From contig NZ_QOHF01000011.1 of NCBI RefSeq assembly GCF_003319115.1, forward strand, positions 98,412 to 162,411: a stretch of DNA of 64,000 nucleotides, given 5' to 3'. A program made the translations under genes and the position numbers. This DNA is from Geodermatophilus sp. TF02-6. Lineage in GTDB: Bacteria; Actinomycetota; Actinomycetes; Mycobacteriales; Geodermatophilaceae. This document shows positions 8,246-16,773 of this stretch, piece by piece (positions within the stretch are counted from its first letter, which is position 1; each line of letters starts with the position of its first letter). The notes beneath the pieces are model-generated. The model was not told the origin of the DNA. It worked only from the letters and a program-made list of their open reading frames with translations, and did not search any database.

Positions 8246-8669
8246 GGCCACCTGGTGGTGGTGGTGACGCCGCCGTCCGGTTCGGCCGAGCACGAGCGAC
8301 TGCTCGGGAGGTGCTCGCAGAGGCCTGCCGCGCCGTCCCCGCGGTCCGGGCCGGCGTGCGCGCAGCCGCCGAACGGTGCGATGAGGGAGGGGCCGACGGG
8401 GGCGACACAGGGAGCTCGACACGTCCACCTGGGCACCCGCCTCCGCTCGACGCCATGGGGCGTCGCCCGGAGGGCCCCCCGCCGGCGACACCGAACCACG
8501 AGCTCATGGCGGCGGTCCAGGGGGTCGAGCGGCCCGCCCCGCGACCGACGGCCGGGCGCAGGCCGGGCGGCCGGTGGTGCCCGCACGGGTGCTCGGCCGG
8601 GGCGCGGCAGGTCAGCGTGCGGCGCTCACCCGGCGCAGACCGAGCGGCGGGACCTCGTCGGTCCCGGAG
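8246..8669. other. Intergenic region, nothing recognised
   Basis: These 424 bases lie between the tandem repeats and the 3' end of a broken oxidoreductase gene. All frames were examined; none gives a family-like protein. It may be residual DNA from a lost operon, and presumably contains the alcohol dehydrogenase promoter. Confidence 0.4.
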
Positions 8670-9573
8670 TCACAGCTCGAGGACCAGCTTCGGGCAGGCC
8701 GCCCTCGACACACAGATGGACATCGTGTCGTTCGCCGCCTGCTCGGCGGGGGTCAGCAGGGAGTCGCGGTGGTCGACCTCGCCGGCCAGCACCGGCGCTC
8801 GCACGTACCGCACGTCCCCTCCTGACACGAGGAGAGCACCTGGACCCCGGCCTCTCCACCACCTCGAGGACGGACCTGCCCGGCGGCACGGTGAGGGTCA
8901 GGCCGGTGGTGCCGCGGCATGCCCAGGATCGCCGGCAGGTCGATCAGGCCGACCTCGTCCTGTGGGTGGAGGGTGACCCGGTTGCCGGTCGCGTCCTCCA
9001 GCGCCTCGAGGCAGGTCCTCGAGAGGAACGTCATCGACCGGCGGCTGCGCCCCCCGTAGTGCAGCTCCCACTCCGCGCCGGCCGCTTCGGCGGCGATGTG
9101 CATCGGCAGGATCGGGGTGATCCCGATGCCACCGGCGATGTACAGGTACCGGGAGGAGTCGACTAGCGGGAAGGCGTTCCGCGGGCCGCGGACCGCGACG
9201 GTCACGCCCTCGACGAGCGTCTCGTGCACGTGTTCGGAGCCGCCCCGGCCGGGTCCCGCAGCACCGCGATCCGCCAGACCGACCGGTTGCCGGGGTCGCC
9301 GCACAGCGAGTACTGGCAGACCGTACCCGTGCACAGCTCGAGGTCGATGTGTGCCGGGCGTACTCCGCAGACCTCGACCGCCGTCGCGCCGGGGTGGTTG
9401 GCCAGCGTGGAGAGGACGCGCCAGTCGTTGACGCCGATGCCGTAGCGGTGCATGTAGAAGACCGAGTTGCCCGAGGACCAGGCGTTGGCGATCAGTGTCA
9501 GGTAGGCCGGGGTGGAGGACTCCCGGTCGATGGTCCGTGGGAACCGGTCACGCTGCAGCCCCCGGTCGTCCAT
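8670..9573 (-). pseudogene. Broken chimera: MarR regulator start joined to a ferredoxin-type oxidoreductase
   Basis: The gene opens like a MarR regulator (ATG at 9573; YLTLIANAW.., then YGIGVNDWRVLSTLANHPGA) for about 68 codons. It then switches to the middle of a phthalate-dioxygenase-reductase-like flavoprotein (HIDLELCTGTVCQYSLCGDPG, YIAGGIGITPILPM). At about 9235 the reading moves to another frame, and around 8915 the segment before the ferredoxin domain is missing. The plant-type 2Fe-2S motif survives (SSCQEGTCGTCE), and a last frameshift near 8815 leads to the natural end CVSRAACPKLVLEL. At least one deletion-fusion and two frameshifts make this non-functional. Confidence 0.8.
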
Positions 9574-9696
9574 CGCAGCACACCTCCACGGTCCACGGCC
9601 GGGCCGGGATCCCCGGAGCCCGCTCGACAGGGACCCTGCTCAGCCTGACCTCGCCCGGGTCCGTGTCGCCGGGAGGAGCAGCGACCGGTCCGCCGC

Positions 9697-10569
9697 TCAC
9701 TCGAAGACGACGGTCCGGTGCCCGTGGACGACGATGCGGTTCTCGGTGTGCCAGCGCACCGCGTGCGCGAGGGCTCGCGTCTCCGCCTCCCGACCCCGAG
9801 CAGCGAGTTGCTCAGGGCTCAGCGAGTGGTCGACGCGGAGCATCTCCTGCTCGATGATCGGGCCCTCGTCCAGGTCGGCGGTGACGTAGTGCGCCGTCGC
9901 GCCGATGAACTTGACACCGCGGTCGTGCGCCTGGTGGTACGGACGGGCGCCCTTGAAGCTCGGCAGCATCGAGTGGTGGATGTTGATCGCCCGGCCCTCG
10001 AGCTCCCTGCACAGACCGTCGGAGAGGATCTGCATGTAGCGGGCCAGGACCACCAGGTCGACCCGCTCCTCGCGCACGATGTCGAGGAGCGCCGCTTCGG
10101 CCTCGGGCTTGGTGTCGCGGGTCACCGGGATGTGCCGGAAGGGGATGCCGTAGAAGGTGGCGATGCCCTCGAGGTCGGGGTGGTTGGACACGATCGCGAC
10201 GACGTCGAGGTTGAGCTCGCCGACCGAGTTGCGGAAGAGCAGGTCGTTGAGGCAGTGCGCGTACTGGCTCACCATGATCAGCACGCGCTGCCGTTCGGCG
10301 GCGTCCGCCAGCCGCCAGGTCATCTGGTAGCGGGCAGCCGTCTCCTGGAAGGCCTCGCGGAGGGCGGGGAAGTCGAGCGGCGCGCCGTCGACGTGCGCGA
10401 ACTCGACGCGCATGTAGAACATGCCGCTCGTCGCGCTGTCGAACTGGTGACTCTCCACGATGGTGCACCGCTCCTGCACGAGCAGTCCGGACACCGCGTG
10501 CACGATGCCCGGCGCGTCCTTGCAGGACAGCACCAGGACGCCGTGCTGAGCACCGGCAGGCCGCGTCAT
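9697..10569 (-). CDS. purU: Formyltetrahydrofolate deformylase
   Basis: The 290-residue enzyme hydrolyses 10-formyltetrahydrofolate to formate and tetrahydrofolate, balancing one-carbon pools. It has an N-terminal ACT domain (about 10-80: VLVLSCKDAPGIVHAVSGLL) and a C-terminal formyltransferase fold with INIHHSMLPSFKGA and ATAHYVTADLDEGPIIEQE, which contain the catalytic histidine and aspartate. A GGAGGAGG site precedes the start. A GTG sits one codon upstream (10572), but only two bases from that site, so the ATG at 10569 is preferred. It stands alone between two decayed regions. The 327 bases upstream hold no gene that I can see. Confidence 0.93.
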   Translation of the reverse strand: MTRPAGAQHGVLVLSCKDAPGIVHAVSGLLVQERCTIVESHQFDSATSGMFYMRVEFAHVDGAPLDFPALREAFQETAARYQMTWRLADAAERQRVLIMVSQYAHCLNDLLFRNSVGELNLDVVAIVSNHPDLEGIATFYGIPFRHIPVTRDTKPEAEAALLDIVREERVDLVVLARYMQILSDGLCRELEGRAINIHHSMLPSFKGARPYHQAHDRGVKFIGATAHYVTADLDEGPIIEQEMLRVDHSLSPEQLAARGREAETRALAHAVRWHTENRIVVHGHRTVVFE

Positions 10570-10896
10570 CACGCCTCCTCCTGATCGGTCCCCCGAGGCC
10601 GGTCGACCGGCCGCAGCCGGGTCCTTCTGGCCGCCCCCTGGACGACTGCTGGTACGGGGGCTCCGGGGACGTGTCCGTCGTGAACCTAGTCAGTCGTGCG
10701 GGTGCGTCCAATGGCGCAGATGACCACTTTCGAACGGCAGGACGGGTCGTGCCACCCGCGACAATGGACGTAGGGGACGCACCCGCCCTCGAGCTCCGCC
10801 CGCTGCGGTCATCGGTGTCCGTGGCGGTCGGTAGCGTGCACCGAGTCACGCCGGTTCCCGCTGCCCGCTGAGCGTTCGGCAAGAGCCGAGGCAAGC

Positions 10897-11418
10897 TCAC
10901 GACCTGTGGGCAGGAGCCGCACCGATCCAGCGGTGACAGGCGTCGACGTCGACGTTGCTGCCGCACACGATGGTGACCACGTGTCGGCCGGCGAAGCGGT
11001 CAGGGTCGTCGAGGATCGCTGCGATGCCGAACGCGGCCGACGGTTCGACGACGAGGCCAGCGCGGTCGAGGAGCGTCCGCACACCGGCGATGATCGACGC
11101 CTCCTGGACCAGGACGGCGTCGTCAGCGACCAGGAGGAGGTCGTCCAGGACAGCCGGGGTGGGACGCCGGCCGGCCACGCCGTCAGCGATGGTGGTTCGA
11201 GTCGGTGGTGACGACGCGCCGTTCGCGCCACGAGTACCTCATCGCCGGGGCGCCCAGCGGCTGGACGCAGATCACCTCGACGTCGGGCGCCGACGCCCTC
11301 GTCACGTGACCCAGACCGGTGGCCAGCGCCCCGCCGCCGAGGGCGACCAGGACGGCGTCGAACGACGGCACGGCGTCCACCAGTTCCAGGCCGATGGTCG
11401 CCGCGCCTTCGCAGGTCT
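10897..11418 (-). pseudogene. PLP-dependent threonine dehydratase-like remnant (C-terminal half)
   Basis: Only about the last 170 codons of a fold-type II threonine/serine dehydratase remain: GAATIGLELVDAVPSFDAVL, a glycine-rich phosphate-binding loop ALGGGAL, then VVEPSAAFGIAAILDD and VVTIVCGSNVD. A frameshift near 11185 separates the two halves. The 5' half with the PLP lysine is gone; at about 11420 the sequence changes into a monooxygenase remnant on the opposite strand. It cannot encode an active enzyme. Confidence 0.8.
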
Positions 11419-11419
11419 C

Positions 11420-11966
11420 GACGTCCAGTTCGACCAGCAGGTCGAGCGCATCGAGCAGGACGACCGGGTGGTCACCCTGCACTTCGCCGACGGCTCGACC
11501 GCCGAGCTGGGCGCCGAGTTCCCCCCACCCCTGCCCGGGCTCATCGCCGCGACCGAGCCGCCGAACGTCCAGCGCTGGGTGCTGCGACCGCCCGGCCCTG
11601 GAGCAGTGGTCGAAGGGCCGCGCCACCCTCGTCGGCGACGCCGCCCACCCCACCTCCCCGTACGCCGCCTACGGCGCCGGCACGTCCATCGAGGACGGCT
11701 ACTTCCTCGACGTCGCCTTCCGGGGCGTCGACCTCACCGACGCCGCCGCAGTCGCCCGGGCGCTGCAGTCCTTCGAGGACCGCGCAGGCCGCACACCGCC
11801 AAGCAGGTGCAGATGGCCTGGATCCTCGGCAAGGTCTTCCACCAACGCGCCGGCGCCGCTGCAGCCCATCCGCGACTTCGTCTTCGACTACACGCCGTTC
11901 CTGCAGGAGGTCGCCGGCGACTCCAACCCGCGCGAGATCAACCAGCAGCTCGCGCTCATCGAGTAG
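11420..11966 (+). pseudogene. FAD-dependent monooxygenase remnant
   Basis: These are fragments of a PHBH-type flavin monooxygenase in changing frames. First comes RVVTLHFADGSTAE, which jumps by an internal deletion to LGAEFPPPLPGLIAATEP. Then comes the conserved GRATLVGDAAHPTSPYAAYG segment with GTSIEDGYFL, and finally PIRDFVFDYTPFLQEVAGD to a stop at 11966. The N-terminal FAD-binding Rossmann part is absent, and at least three frame changes are needed. It is oriented away from the threonine dehydratase remnant, with no bases to spare at the junction. Confidence 0.8.
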
Positions 11967-11971
11967 CAGGA

Positions 11972-12007
11972 CCCGCCTGCCCCCCACCACTCGCACGCTC
12001 GCGGCGG
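11972..12007. repeat. Interspersed GC-rich repeat, copy C (short, inverted)
   Basis: CCTGCCCCCCACCACTCGCA followed by CGCTCGCGGCGG is the reverse complement of the core of copies A and D, with two or three differences. It lies exactly between the monooxygenase remnant and the ABM-domain remnant, so it may mark a rearrangement point. Confidence 0.6.
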
Positions 12008-12020
12008 CCTCGCCCACTCG

Positions 12021-12197
12021 TTCGCAACCGACGTCGAGGACCCGGACCGTGTCCGCAGCGCCGAGATCTGGGCCGACCGGGCCGCACTCGACGAGCACAT
12101 GGGCCACGACCACACCGCGCGGTTCCTCGAGGTCGCACCCGGCCTGGTCGCCGGCGAGCCGGTCACGTCGTTCCGCGAAGCAGCCCCGCCGGCCTGA
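12021..12197 (+). pseudogene. ABM-domain (quinol monooxygenase-like) remnant
   Basis: About 58 codons read FATDVEDPDRVRSAEIWADR, then ALDEHMGHDHTARFLEVAPG, and end at TGA. This is the second half of an antibiotic-biosynthesis-monooxygenase domain; the EIW.DRAALDEHM stretch is typical. The first half and a start codon are missing, replaced by repeat copy C. With its neighbours it looks like debris of an aromatic degradation locus. Confidence 0.65.
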
Positions 12198-12376
12198 CCT
12201 CGCTCGTCGCCACCGAACCGCTGCACGCGGCTGCTGGCGCGCCCGGACCGACCGGCCGCGCCGACGCCCTCCTCGCGTCGGCCGACCGGCTCGCCACCTC
12301 TAGAACCGACGGGGCGTCGCCTAGGGTCCGAGTCGGGGCGCGACCGCGCACCGTCCTGCAGCGGCGGAGGAGGCCG

Positions 12377-13219
12377 ATGTCAGCCGTCACCTGCCTGGCC
12401 ACCCCCGAGGAGTGGGCCACCGGAACCCTGGACCTGGCCGGCTACCTGGAGCGGGTCGGCTACGAGGGGCCGGTCGAGCCCACCGCGCCCACGCTGCGCG
12501 CCCTGCACCGGGCGCACGTGGCCGCCGTCCCCTTCGAGAACGTCGACGTCGTGCTGGGCCGCCGTGTGGCGGTCGACCTCGACAGCCTGCAGGACAAGCT
12601 CGTCCGGCAGCGCCGGGGCGGCTACTGCTACGAGCACGGCACCCTGTTCGCCGCCGTCCTCGAGGGGATCGGCTTCACCGTCGACCGGCTGCTGGCCCGC
12701 ATCGGTGCGGACCGGGTCCGGCCACGGCCGCGCACCCACATGGCCCTGCACGTGCGGGCCGGCGAGGACGAGTGGCTGGCCGACGTCGGCTTCGGCAACG
12801 CCCTGCTCGAGCCACTGCCGTGGGGCGAGGAGGGCTGGCGCCGTCACGGGAGCTGGACCTACCGGATGACCCTCGGCCCGGAGGACACCTGGATCGTCGA
12901 GCAGCGCACCGGGAACGCGGTCACGCCGCTGTACAGCCTGGTCGACCAGCCGGTGCACGCCTCCGACGTGGTCATGGCCAACCACTTCACCGCGACGCAC
13001 CCGTCGTCGCCGTTCGTCGGCCAGCTGGTCGCGATCCGCAAGGACGACGACGCGTTCCTCCGGTTGCGCGGTCGCACCCGGACCGTGGAGCGCTCCGACG
13101 GCAGCAGCGAGGTCCGCGACCTCGACGCCGGGGCGGTGCTCGCCACACTCCAGGACGACATCGGCGTGCCACTGAGCGAGGAGGACGCGGCTGCGCTCGA
13201 GGCGACGCTGGTCGACTGA
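12377..13219 (+). CDS. nat: Arylamine N-acetyltransferase
   Basis: The 280-residue cytosolic enzyme transfers an acetyl or acyl group from CoA to arylamines and hydrazines. The catalytic triad is visible: C84 in RRGGYCYEHG, H121 in RTHMALHV and D136 in LADVGFGN. The family hallmark PFENVDV is at about 52-58. The start ATG follows a GGAGGAGG site by five bases. It is intact despite sitting directly downstream of four pseudogene fragments. Some actinobacterial NATs act in aromatic or sterol catabolism, but nothing here shows the natural substrate. Confidence 0.93.
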   Translation: MSAVTCLATPEEWATGTLDLAGYLERVGYEGPVEPTAPTLRALHRAHVAAVPFENVDVVLGRRVAVDLDSLQDKLVRQRRGGYCYEHGTLFAAVLEGIGFTVDRLLARIGADRVRPRPRTHMALHVRAGEDEWLADVGFGNALLEPLPWGEEGWRRHGSWTYRMTLGPEDTWIVEQRTGNAVTPLYSLVDQPVHASDVVMANHFTATHPSSPFVGQLVAIRKDDDAFLRLRGRTRTVERSDGSSEVRDLDAGAVLATLQDDIGVPLSEEDAAALEATLVD

Positions 13220-13360
13220 GGGCGCCGGTGTGCCGTCCCGGCCGCCGGCGGATCGGTCAGCCCTGCGGTCGGGTCGACGGCGCCAGAACGTGGCGATCAG
13301 GAGTCAGCCCCGGAAGGACGAGCGGGGCGGAGCCGGAGGCCGGCGGTGATGCCTCTGCCT

Positions 13361-13392
13361 CGGCTGCAGGGCGTACATCCGCCCTGCAGCCG
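13361..13392. terminator. Strong hairpin between nat and the toxin-antitoxin pair
   Basis: A 13-bp perfect stem (CGGCTGCAGGGCG / CGCCCTGCAGCCG) encloses a 6-base loop. It lies about 140 bases past the nat stop. The rest of the 13220-13620 gap holds the promoter of the next gene and nothing else recognised. Confidence 0.65.
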
Positions 13393-13607
13393 CCACGGGC
13401 CGATCCCCGGGCTGGATGCACAACGCCGGCCGTGGGCACGGCACGCCCGACACGTCCCGACACCCCCGCGGTCGGGCGCTGGCGAGAGTGGGCCCGCGGT
13501 GCGACCGGCCCCAGGAAGCCGTCATGGGCCGTTCCGGATCTCTCCGGACACAGCCCCCGATGGGACCCCGCTCTCCTGAACTGACCCGGGTCGAGGCATG
13601 CAGCTCG

Positions 13608-13613
13608 TATGAT
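13608..13613 (+). promoter_or_regulatory. Minus-10 element of a leaderless transcript for the toxin-antitoxin pair
   Basis: TATGAT lies seven bases before the ATG at 13621, the spacing expected when transcription starts at the A of the start codon. No ribosome site precedes that ATG, which supports leaderless translation. A -35 element is not clear; CTGACC at 13581 is 21 bases away. Confidence 0.55.
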
Positions 13614-13620
13614 CTTGTGC

Positions 13621-13956
13621 ATGCGGCAACGTGCTTCGGGGTGGTCGACGCCGGTTGCGGTTCCCGCTCGGCTGGAGGATCTGCACGGCCCCACCACCGG
13701 GGTCGTGAAGCTGCCGCTGACCATCCACTCCTCCGGTGCCGGGCCGGACACCTCATTCGACCTGGACGACCCGGCCACCCGTGCGGAGATGTACGCGCTG
13801 GTGATGGAGAACGCCCCGACCGCCGCCGACCTCGCCGCGTGGCTCGACGCCGGCCTGCTGCAGCAGATGTGGCCGACGCTGTGGCTGTCCCCGCACGTCC
13901 GCCGCGCCTGGGCCCGCCTGTTCGAGCAGCAGCCGGCTGCGGCTACCGCCGACTGA
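13621..13956 (+). CDS. Partner protein of the AbiEii-type toxin (putative antitoxin)
   Basis: This 111-residue protein starts MRQRASGWSTPVAVPARLED. I chose this start because a TATGAT box sits seven bases upstream; the in-frame ATG at 13609 overlaps that box. The body contains SFDLDDPATRAEMYALVMEN and a C-terminal HVRRAWARLFEQ segment; it is mostly helical and has no recognised DNA-binding domain. Similar small proteins precede AbiEii/AbiGii nucleotidyltransferases in actinobacteria. Its gene ends four bases before the toxin start, so the two are co-transcribed. The antitoxin role is inferred only from position. Confidence 0.65.
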   Translation: MRQRASGWSTPVAVPARLEDLHGPTTGVVKLPLTIHSSGAGPDTSFDLDDPATRAEMYALVMENAPTAADLAAWLDAGLLQQMWPTLWLSPHVRRAWARLFEQQPAAATAD

Positions 13957-13960
13957 CCCG

Positions 13961-14728
13961 GTGGCGCTGGACCCCTACCAGCAACAGATCGTGCGCACCG
14001 CGCTCGTCCTGCCCGAGGCTGACGACTTCGCCCTCGCCGGCGGCGGTGCCATGCTCGCCCACCAGCTGATCGAGCGGCCCACCCAGGACATCGACCTGTT
14101 CACCACGCACGGCCGCAGCGCGCCAGAGCTGACCCGCGCGCTGGCCGAGGCGATGACCGCAACCGGCTCGTCGGTCACCGTCGTGCAGCAGTCCGACACC
14201 TTCGCCCGCCTCCAGCTGGTCAGCCCCGAGGGGATGAGCACGACCGTGGACCTGGTGCAGGATGCCCGCCTGGCTGATGCCGTCCGCCTCGACATCGGCC
14301 CGGTCCTGGCCCTCCAGGACGTCATCGCCGACAAGACCCTCGCCCTGTGGGGGCGTGCCGAGGCCCGCGACCTCATCGACGTCGACGCGCTCGCCACCCG
14401 CTTCGGGCGTGACCTGCTGCTGCGCCTGGCAGCCGCCAAGGACGCCGGCTTCGACCCGGCCCGGATGCCCGCCGCGCTCACCACCGCCGCCGGCCGAGCA
14501 CCAACCACCTACGCCAGCCTCGGCGTCACCGGGTCCGCGCTCGACCAGCTCCGCGCTCGCTCCCGCAGCTGGGCTGACCAGCTCACCGAGCAGCAGGCCA
14601 CCGTGAACCCGCGTCTACCGACACGAGCGGGTGAGCCGTCGCGCCCTCCGGACCCACGATCCGCCGTAGGACGGCAGGGTCCGTGGACCTGGCTCTTCGC
14701 TCTCATCACGAGCCGAACTCAGCCTTGA
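13961..14728 (+). CDS. AbiEii/AbiGii (MenT-like) nucleotidyltransferase toxin
   Basis: The 255-residue protein is a DUF1814-family nucleotidyltransferase. It has the GGGAML loop (about 27-32), the metal-binding DxD motif in QDIDLFT (43-47), and the later conserved DK (124-125) and ARDLIDVDAL. Family members such as M. tuberculosis MenT3 inactivate tRNAs by adding nucleotides, giving type IV or type II toxin behaviour. Translation probably starts at GTG 13961, four bases after the partner stop. The last 40 residues (after ADQLTEQ) are Pro/Arg-rich and may be a read-through tail. Substrate and toxicity are untested. Confidence 0.8.
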   Translation: MALDPYQQQIVRTALVLPEADDFALAGGGAMLAHQLIERPTQDIDLFTTHGRSAPELTRALAEAMTATGSSVTVVQQSDTFARLQLVSPEGMSTTVDLVQDARLADAVRLDIGPVLALQDVIADKTLALWGRAEARDLIDVDALATRFGRDLLLRLAAAKDAGFDPARMPAALTTAAGRAPTTYASLGVTGSALDQLRARSRSWADQLTEQQATVNPRLPTRAGEPSRPPDPRSAVGRQGPWTWLFALITSRTQP

Positions 14729-14774
14729 GGAACACCGCTCCCGTGGGGGCTGCCCGACCGTCCCTTTCGGCCTG

Positions 14775-15845
14775 TCAGCCGGAAGCCGGCGGCGCGCCGG
14801 CCCAGGCCGTGCGCAGCAAGGCCTCGATGCCGCTACGGGTCAGCGGTCGTGGGTTGGCGTAGGGACTGGTGAGAGCGAGCTCGACGATGCGCGGAATGTC
14901 CTGCTCGGCCATGCCCAGTTCACGCAGGGACCGGGCGGCGCCCAGCTCTCCGGCCAGCTCCCACAGCGCCTGCGCGGGGTCGGGATGGCCGCCGAGCGCC
15001 CGCGACAACGCGGCGACCGCCTGCGGTGCCGCCGGCTGGTTGTAGGCGACAGCGTGCGGCAGGACAGCGGTGTGCGTCTGGGCGTGCGGCAGGTCGAGCG
15101 TCCCGCCGAGGGTGTGGCACAGCTTGTGGTGCAGCGACATCGTGGTCGCCCCCAGCACCGCGCCGCACAGCCACGCGCCGTACTGGGCCTCGGCGCGGGC
15201 GTCGAGGTCGGCGCCGTCGGCGACCACCGAGGGCAGGGCGGCGACCAGGGCACGCGCGCCTTCTTCGACCATCAAGGAGACCATCGGGCTGGCGTCGGGG
15301 GCGTACAGCCCCTCGACGGCGTGCGCGATCGCGTTCATGCCGCTCGTGGCCGACAGTCCCCCGGGGAGGGTGAGGGTGAGCTCGGGGTCGTAGATGACGC
15401 TGCGTGGCAGCACCCGTGGGTCCCGCCCGGTGCGTTTCTGCCCGTCCTCGGTCAGCCCCCAGATCGGGGTCATCTCCGACCCGGCGTAGGTGGTGGGGAC
15501 GGCGACGACGGGCAGCCGGTGTTGCAGCGCGATCGCCTTGCCCAGCCCGATCGCCGACCCGCCGCCGACGGCGACGCAGCCGTCGGCGGCGAGTTCCACG
15601 GCGAGATCCCGGGCGCGCCGGGCCACCTCCACCGGGACGTGCATCCGCGCCTCGGCCAGAACGCCGGCGGCCCCCCTTCCGAGCGCGTCGGCGACGAGCT
15701 GACCGGTGTCCTGCTGCTCCGGCGAGCAGAGCACGAGCACCCGAGCCAGACCGAGCGCGGCGATCTCCTCGGGCAGCTCGGCCAGCACGCCGGCGCCGAA
15801 GCGCACCCGCATCGGCAGCGCCTCGTAGGTGAAGCGGTGGCCCAC
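14775..15845 (-). CDS. Maleylacetate reductase (iron-type alcohol dehydrogenase family)
   Basis: The 356-residue enzyme reduces maleylacetate to 3-oxoadipate with NAD(P)H, the last specific step of the hydroxyquinol and chlorocatechol pathways. Features are the nucleotide-binding VGGGSAIGLGKAIAL, VPTTYAGSEMTPIWG typical of this subgroup, and the metal-region residues in MNAIAHAVEGLY and LHHKLCHTLGG. It starts with GTG two bases after the stop of the intradiol dioxygenase, giving tight coupling. That neighbour supports maleylacetate reductase rather than a general iron alcohol dehydrogenase. Confidence 0.9.
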   Translation of the reverse strand: MGHRFTYEALPMRVRFGAGVLAELPEEIAALGLARVLVLCSPEQQDTGQLVADALGRGAAGVLAEARMHVPVEVARRARDLAVELAADGCVAVGGGSAIGLGKAIALQHRLPVVAVPTTYAGSEMTPIWGLTEDGQKRTGRDPRVLPRSVIYDPELTLTLPGGLSATSGMNAIAHAVEGLYAPDASPMVSLMVEEGARALVAALPSVVADGADLDARAEAQYGAWLCGAVLGATTMSLHHKLCHTLGGTLDLPHAQTHTAVLPHAVAYNQPAAPQAVAALSRALGGHPDPAQALWELAGELGAARSLRELGMAEQDIPRIVELALTSPYANPRPLTRSGIEALLRTAWAGAPPASG

Positions 15846-15847
15846 GG

Positions 15848-16725
15848 TCAGGACCCGTCGGAGTTCAGGGTCACGTCGAAGTGGACGGCCTGGAACGGGT
15901 TCGGCAGGCCCACCTCGGCCGCCCGCGCCGGATCGTCGACCAGCGGGAACTCCCGCACCAGGGTGTCCTTCACGCCGAACACGGCGTCGGACTCGATGTA
16001 CGGGTCGCCGGCGACGAACAGGTGCGTCGTCACCGGCCGGTAGCCCTTCGCGGCCACGATGAAGTGCATGTGCGCGGGGCGGTACGGGTGCCGGGCAGTT
16101 GCGGCCAGCAAGGCCCCGACCGGGCCGTCGTCGGGGATCGGGTAGTACCGCGGGACGATCGAGCGGAACCAGAACCGGCCGTCCTCGTCGGCGGTGAACA
16201 GGCCGCGCAGATTGCGCTCGGGCTGCACGTCGGGCTGCTGGACGTCGTAGAACCCGTCCGCGTTGCCTGCCACACGTCCACCGTCGCGCCGGCCAGCGCT
16301 TCGCCGCCCGGCCCGCTCACCCGCCCGGTGACCAGGCACGCTTTCCCCTTGCCGTCCAGCGCGATGTCCGCGCCCAGCTCCCGCGGCGGTGAGTCGACCA
16401 TGTGGAACGGGCCCAGCACGGTCGACTCGGTAGACGTGCCCCCGCTGCGGTGGTTGATCGTCTCCACCAGCATCGAGATGCCGAGGACGTCGGAGAGCAG
16501 CACGAACTCCTGCCGCACGTCGTCGCACATCCGCCCGGTGGCGGTGAGGAAGCCGATGGCGCGGGCCCACTCCTCCTCCGTGAGCTCCACATCCTTGACG
16601 AACGCGTGCAGGTGCCGCACCAGTGACGTCATGACTCGCCTGAGTCGGGGGTCCGGTGTCTCGGCAAAGCTGGCCGCGACGACGTCAGCGGATCGTTCCT
16701 CGCTGAACCATTCCCGTGCGCCCAC
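15848..16725 (-). pseudogene. Intradiol ring-cleavage dioxygenase (hydroxyquinol 1,2-dioxygenase-like), frameshifted
   Basis: Joined across one frameshift, this is a full-length intradiol dioxygenase of about 292 residues. The first part (MGAREWF.. to GATVDVWQA) reads from GTG 16725, which follows a GAGGAGG site. At about 16264/16265 one C is missing, and the second part continues in another frame as NADGFYDVQQPD to the end. The iron-ligand region is intact: the YYPIPDDGPVG tyrosine segment and RPAHMHFIV histidines. The N-terminal helical domain is the hydroxyquinol/catechol type. Either the gene has recently broken or a base was lost in sequencing. Its neighbours indicate hydroxyquinol as substrate. 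Confidence 0.85.
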
Positions 16726-16747
16726 CCGTCCTCCTCGATTGTCGTGC

Positions 16748-16765
16748 CCGGCCGATCGCGGCCGG
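16748..16765. promoter_or_regulatory. Inverted repeat upstream of the dioxygenase gene
   Basis: CCGGCCG and CGGCCGG flank ATCG, giving an almost perfect palindrome about 20 bases upstream of the dioxygenase GTG. It could be an operator or a small stem-loop; the high GC background makes chance plausible. Confidence 0.4.
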
Positions 16766-16773
16766 TAGGGGCT

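Noticed and set aside
8246..8669. Possible additional gene remnant between the iterons and the oxidoreductase pseudogene
   Set aside because: All six frames were examined and none showed a family-like segment.
10570..10896. Possible riboswitch or leader upstream of purU
   Set aside because: No conserved glycine, tetrahydrofolate or purine riboswitch core was recognised in these 327 bases.
16748..16765. Counting CCGGCCG-ATCG-CGGCCGG as a firm operator
   Set aside because: It is made only of C and G outside the centre, so chance is likely at this composition; kept as a low-confidence site.
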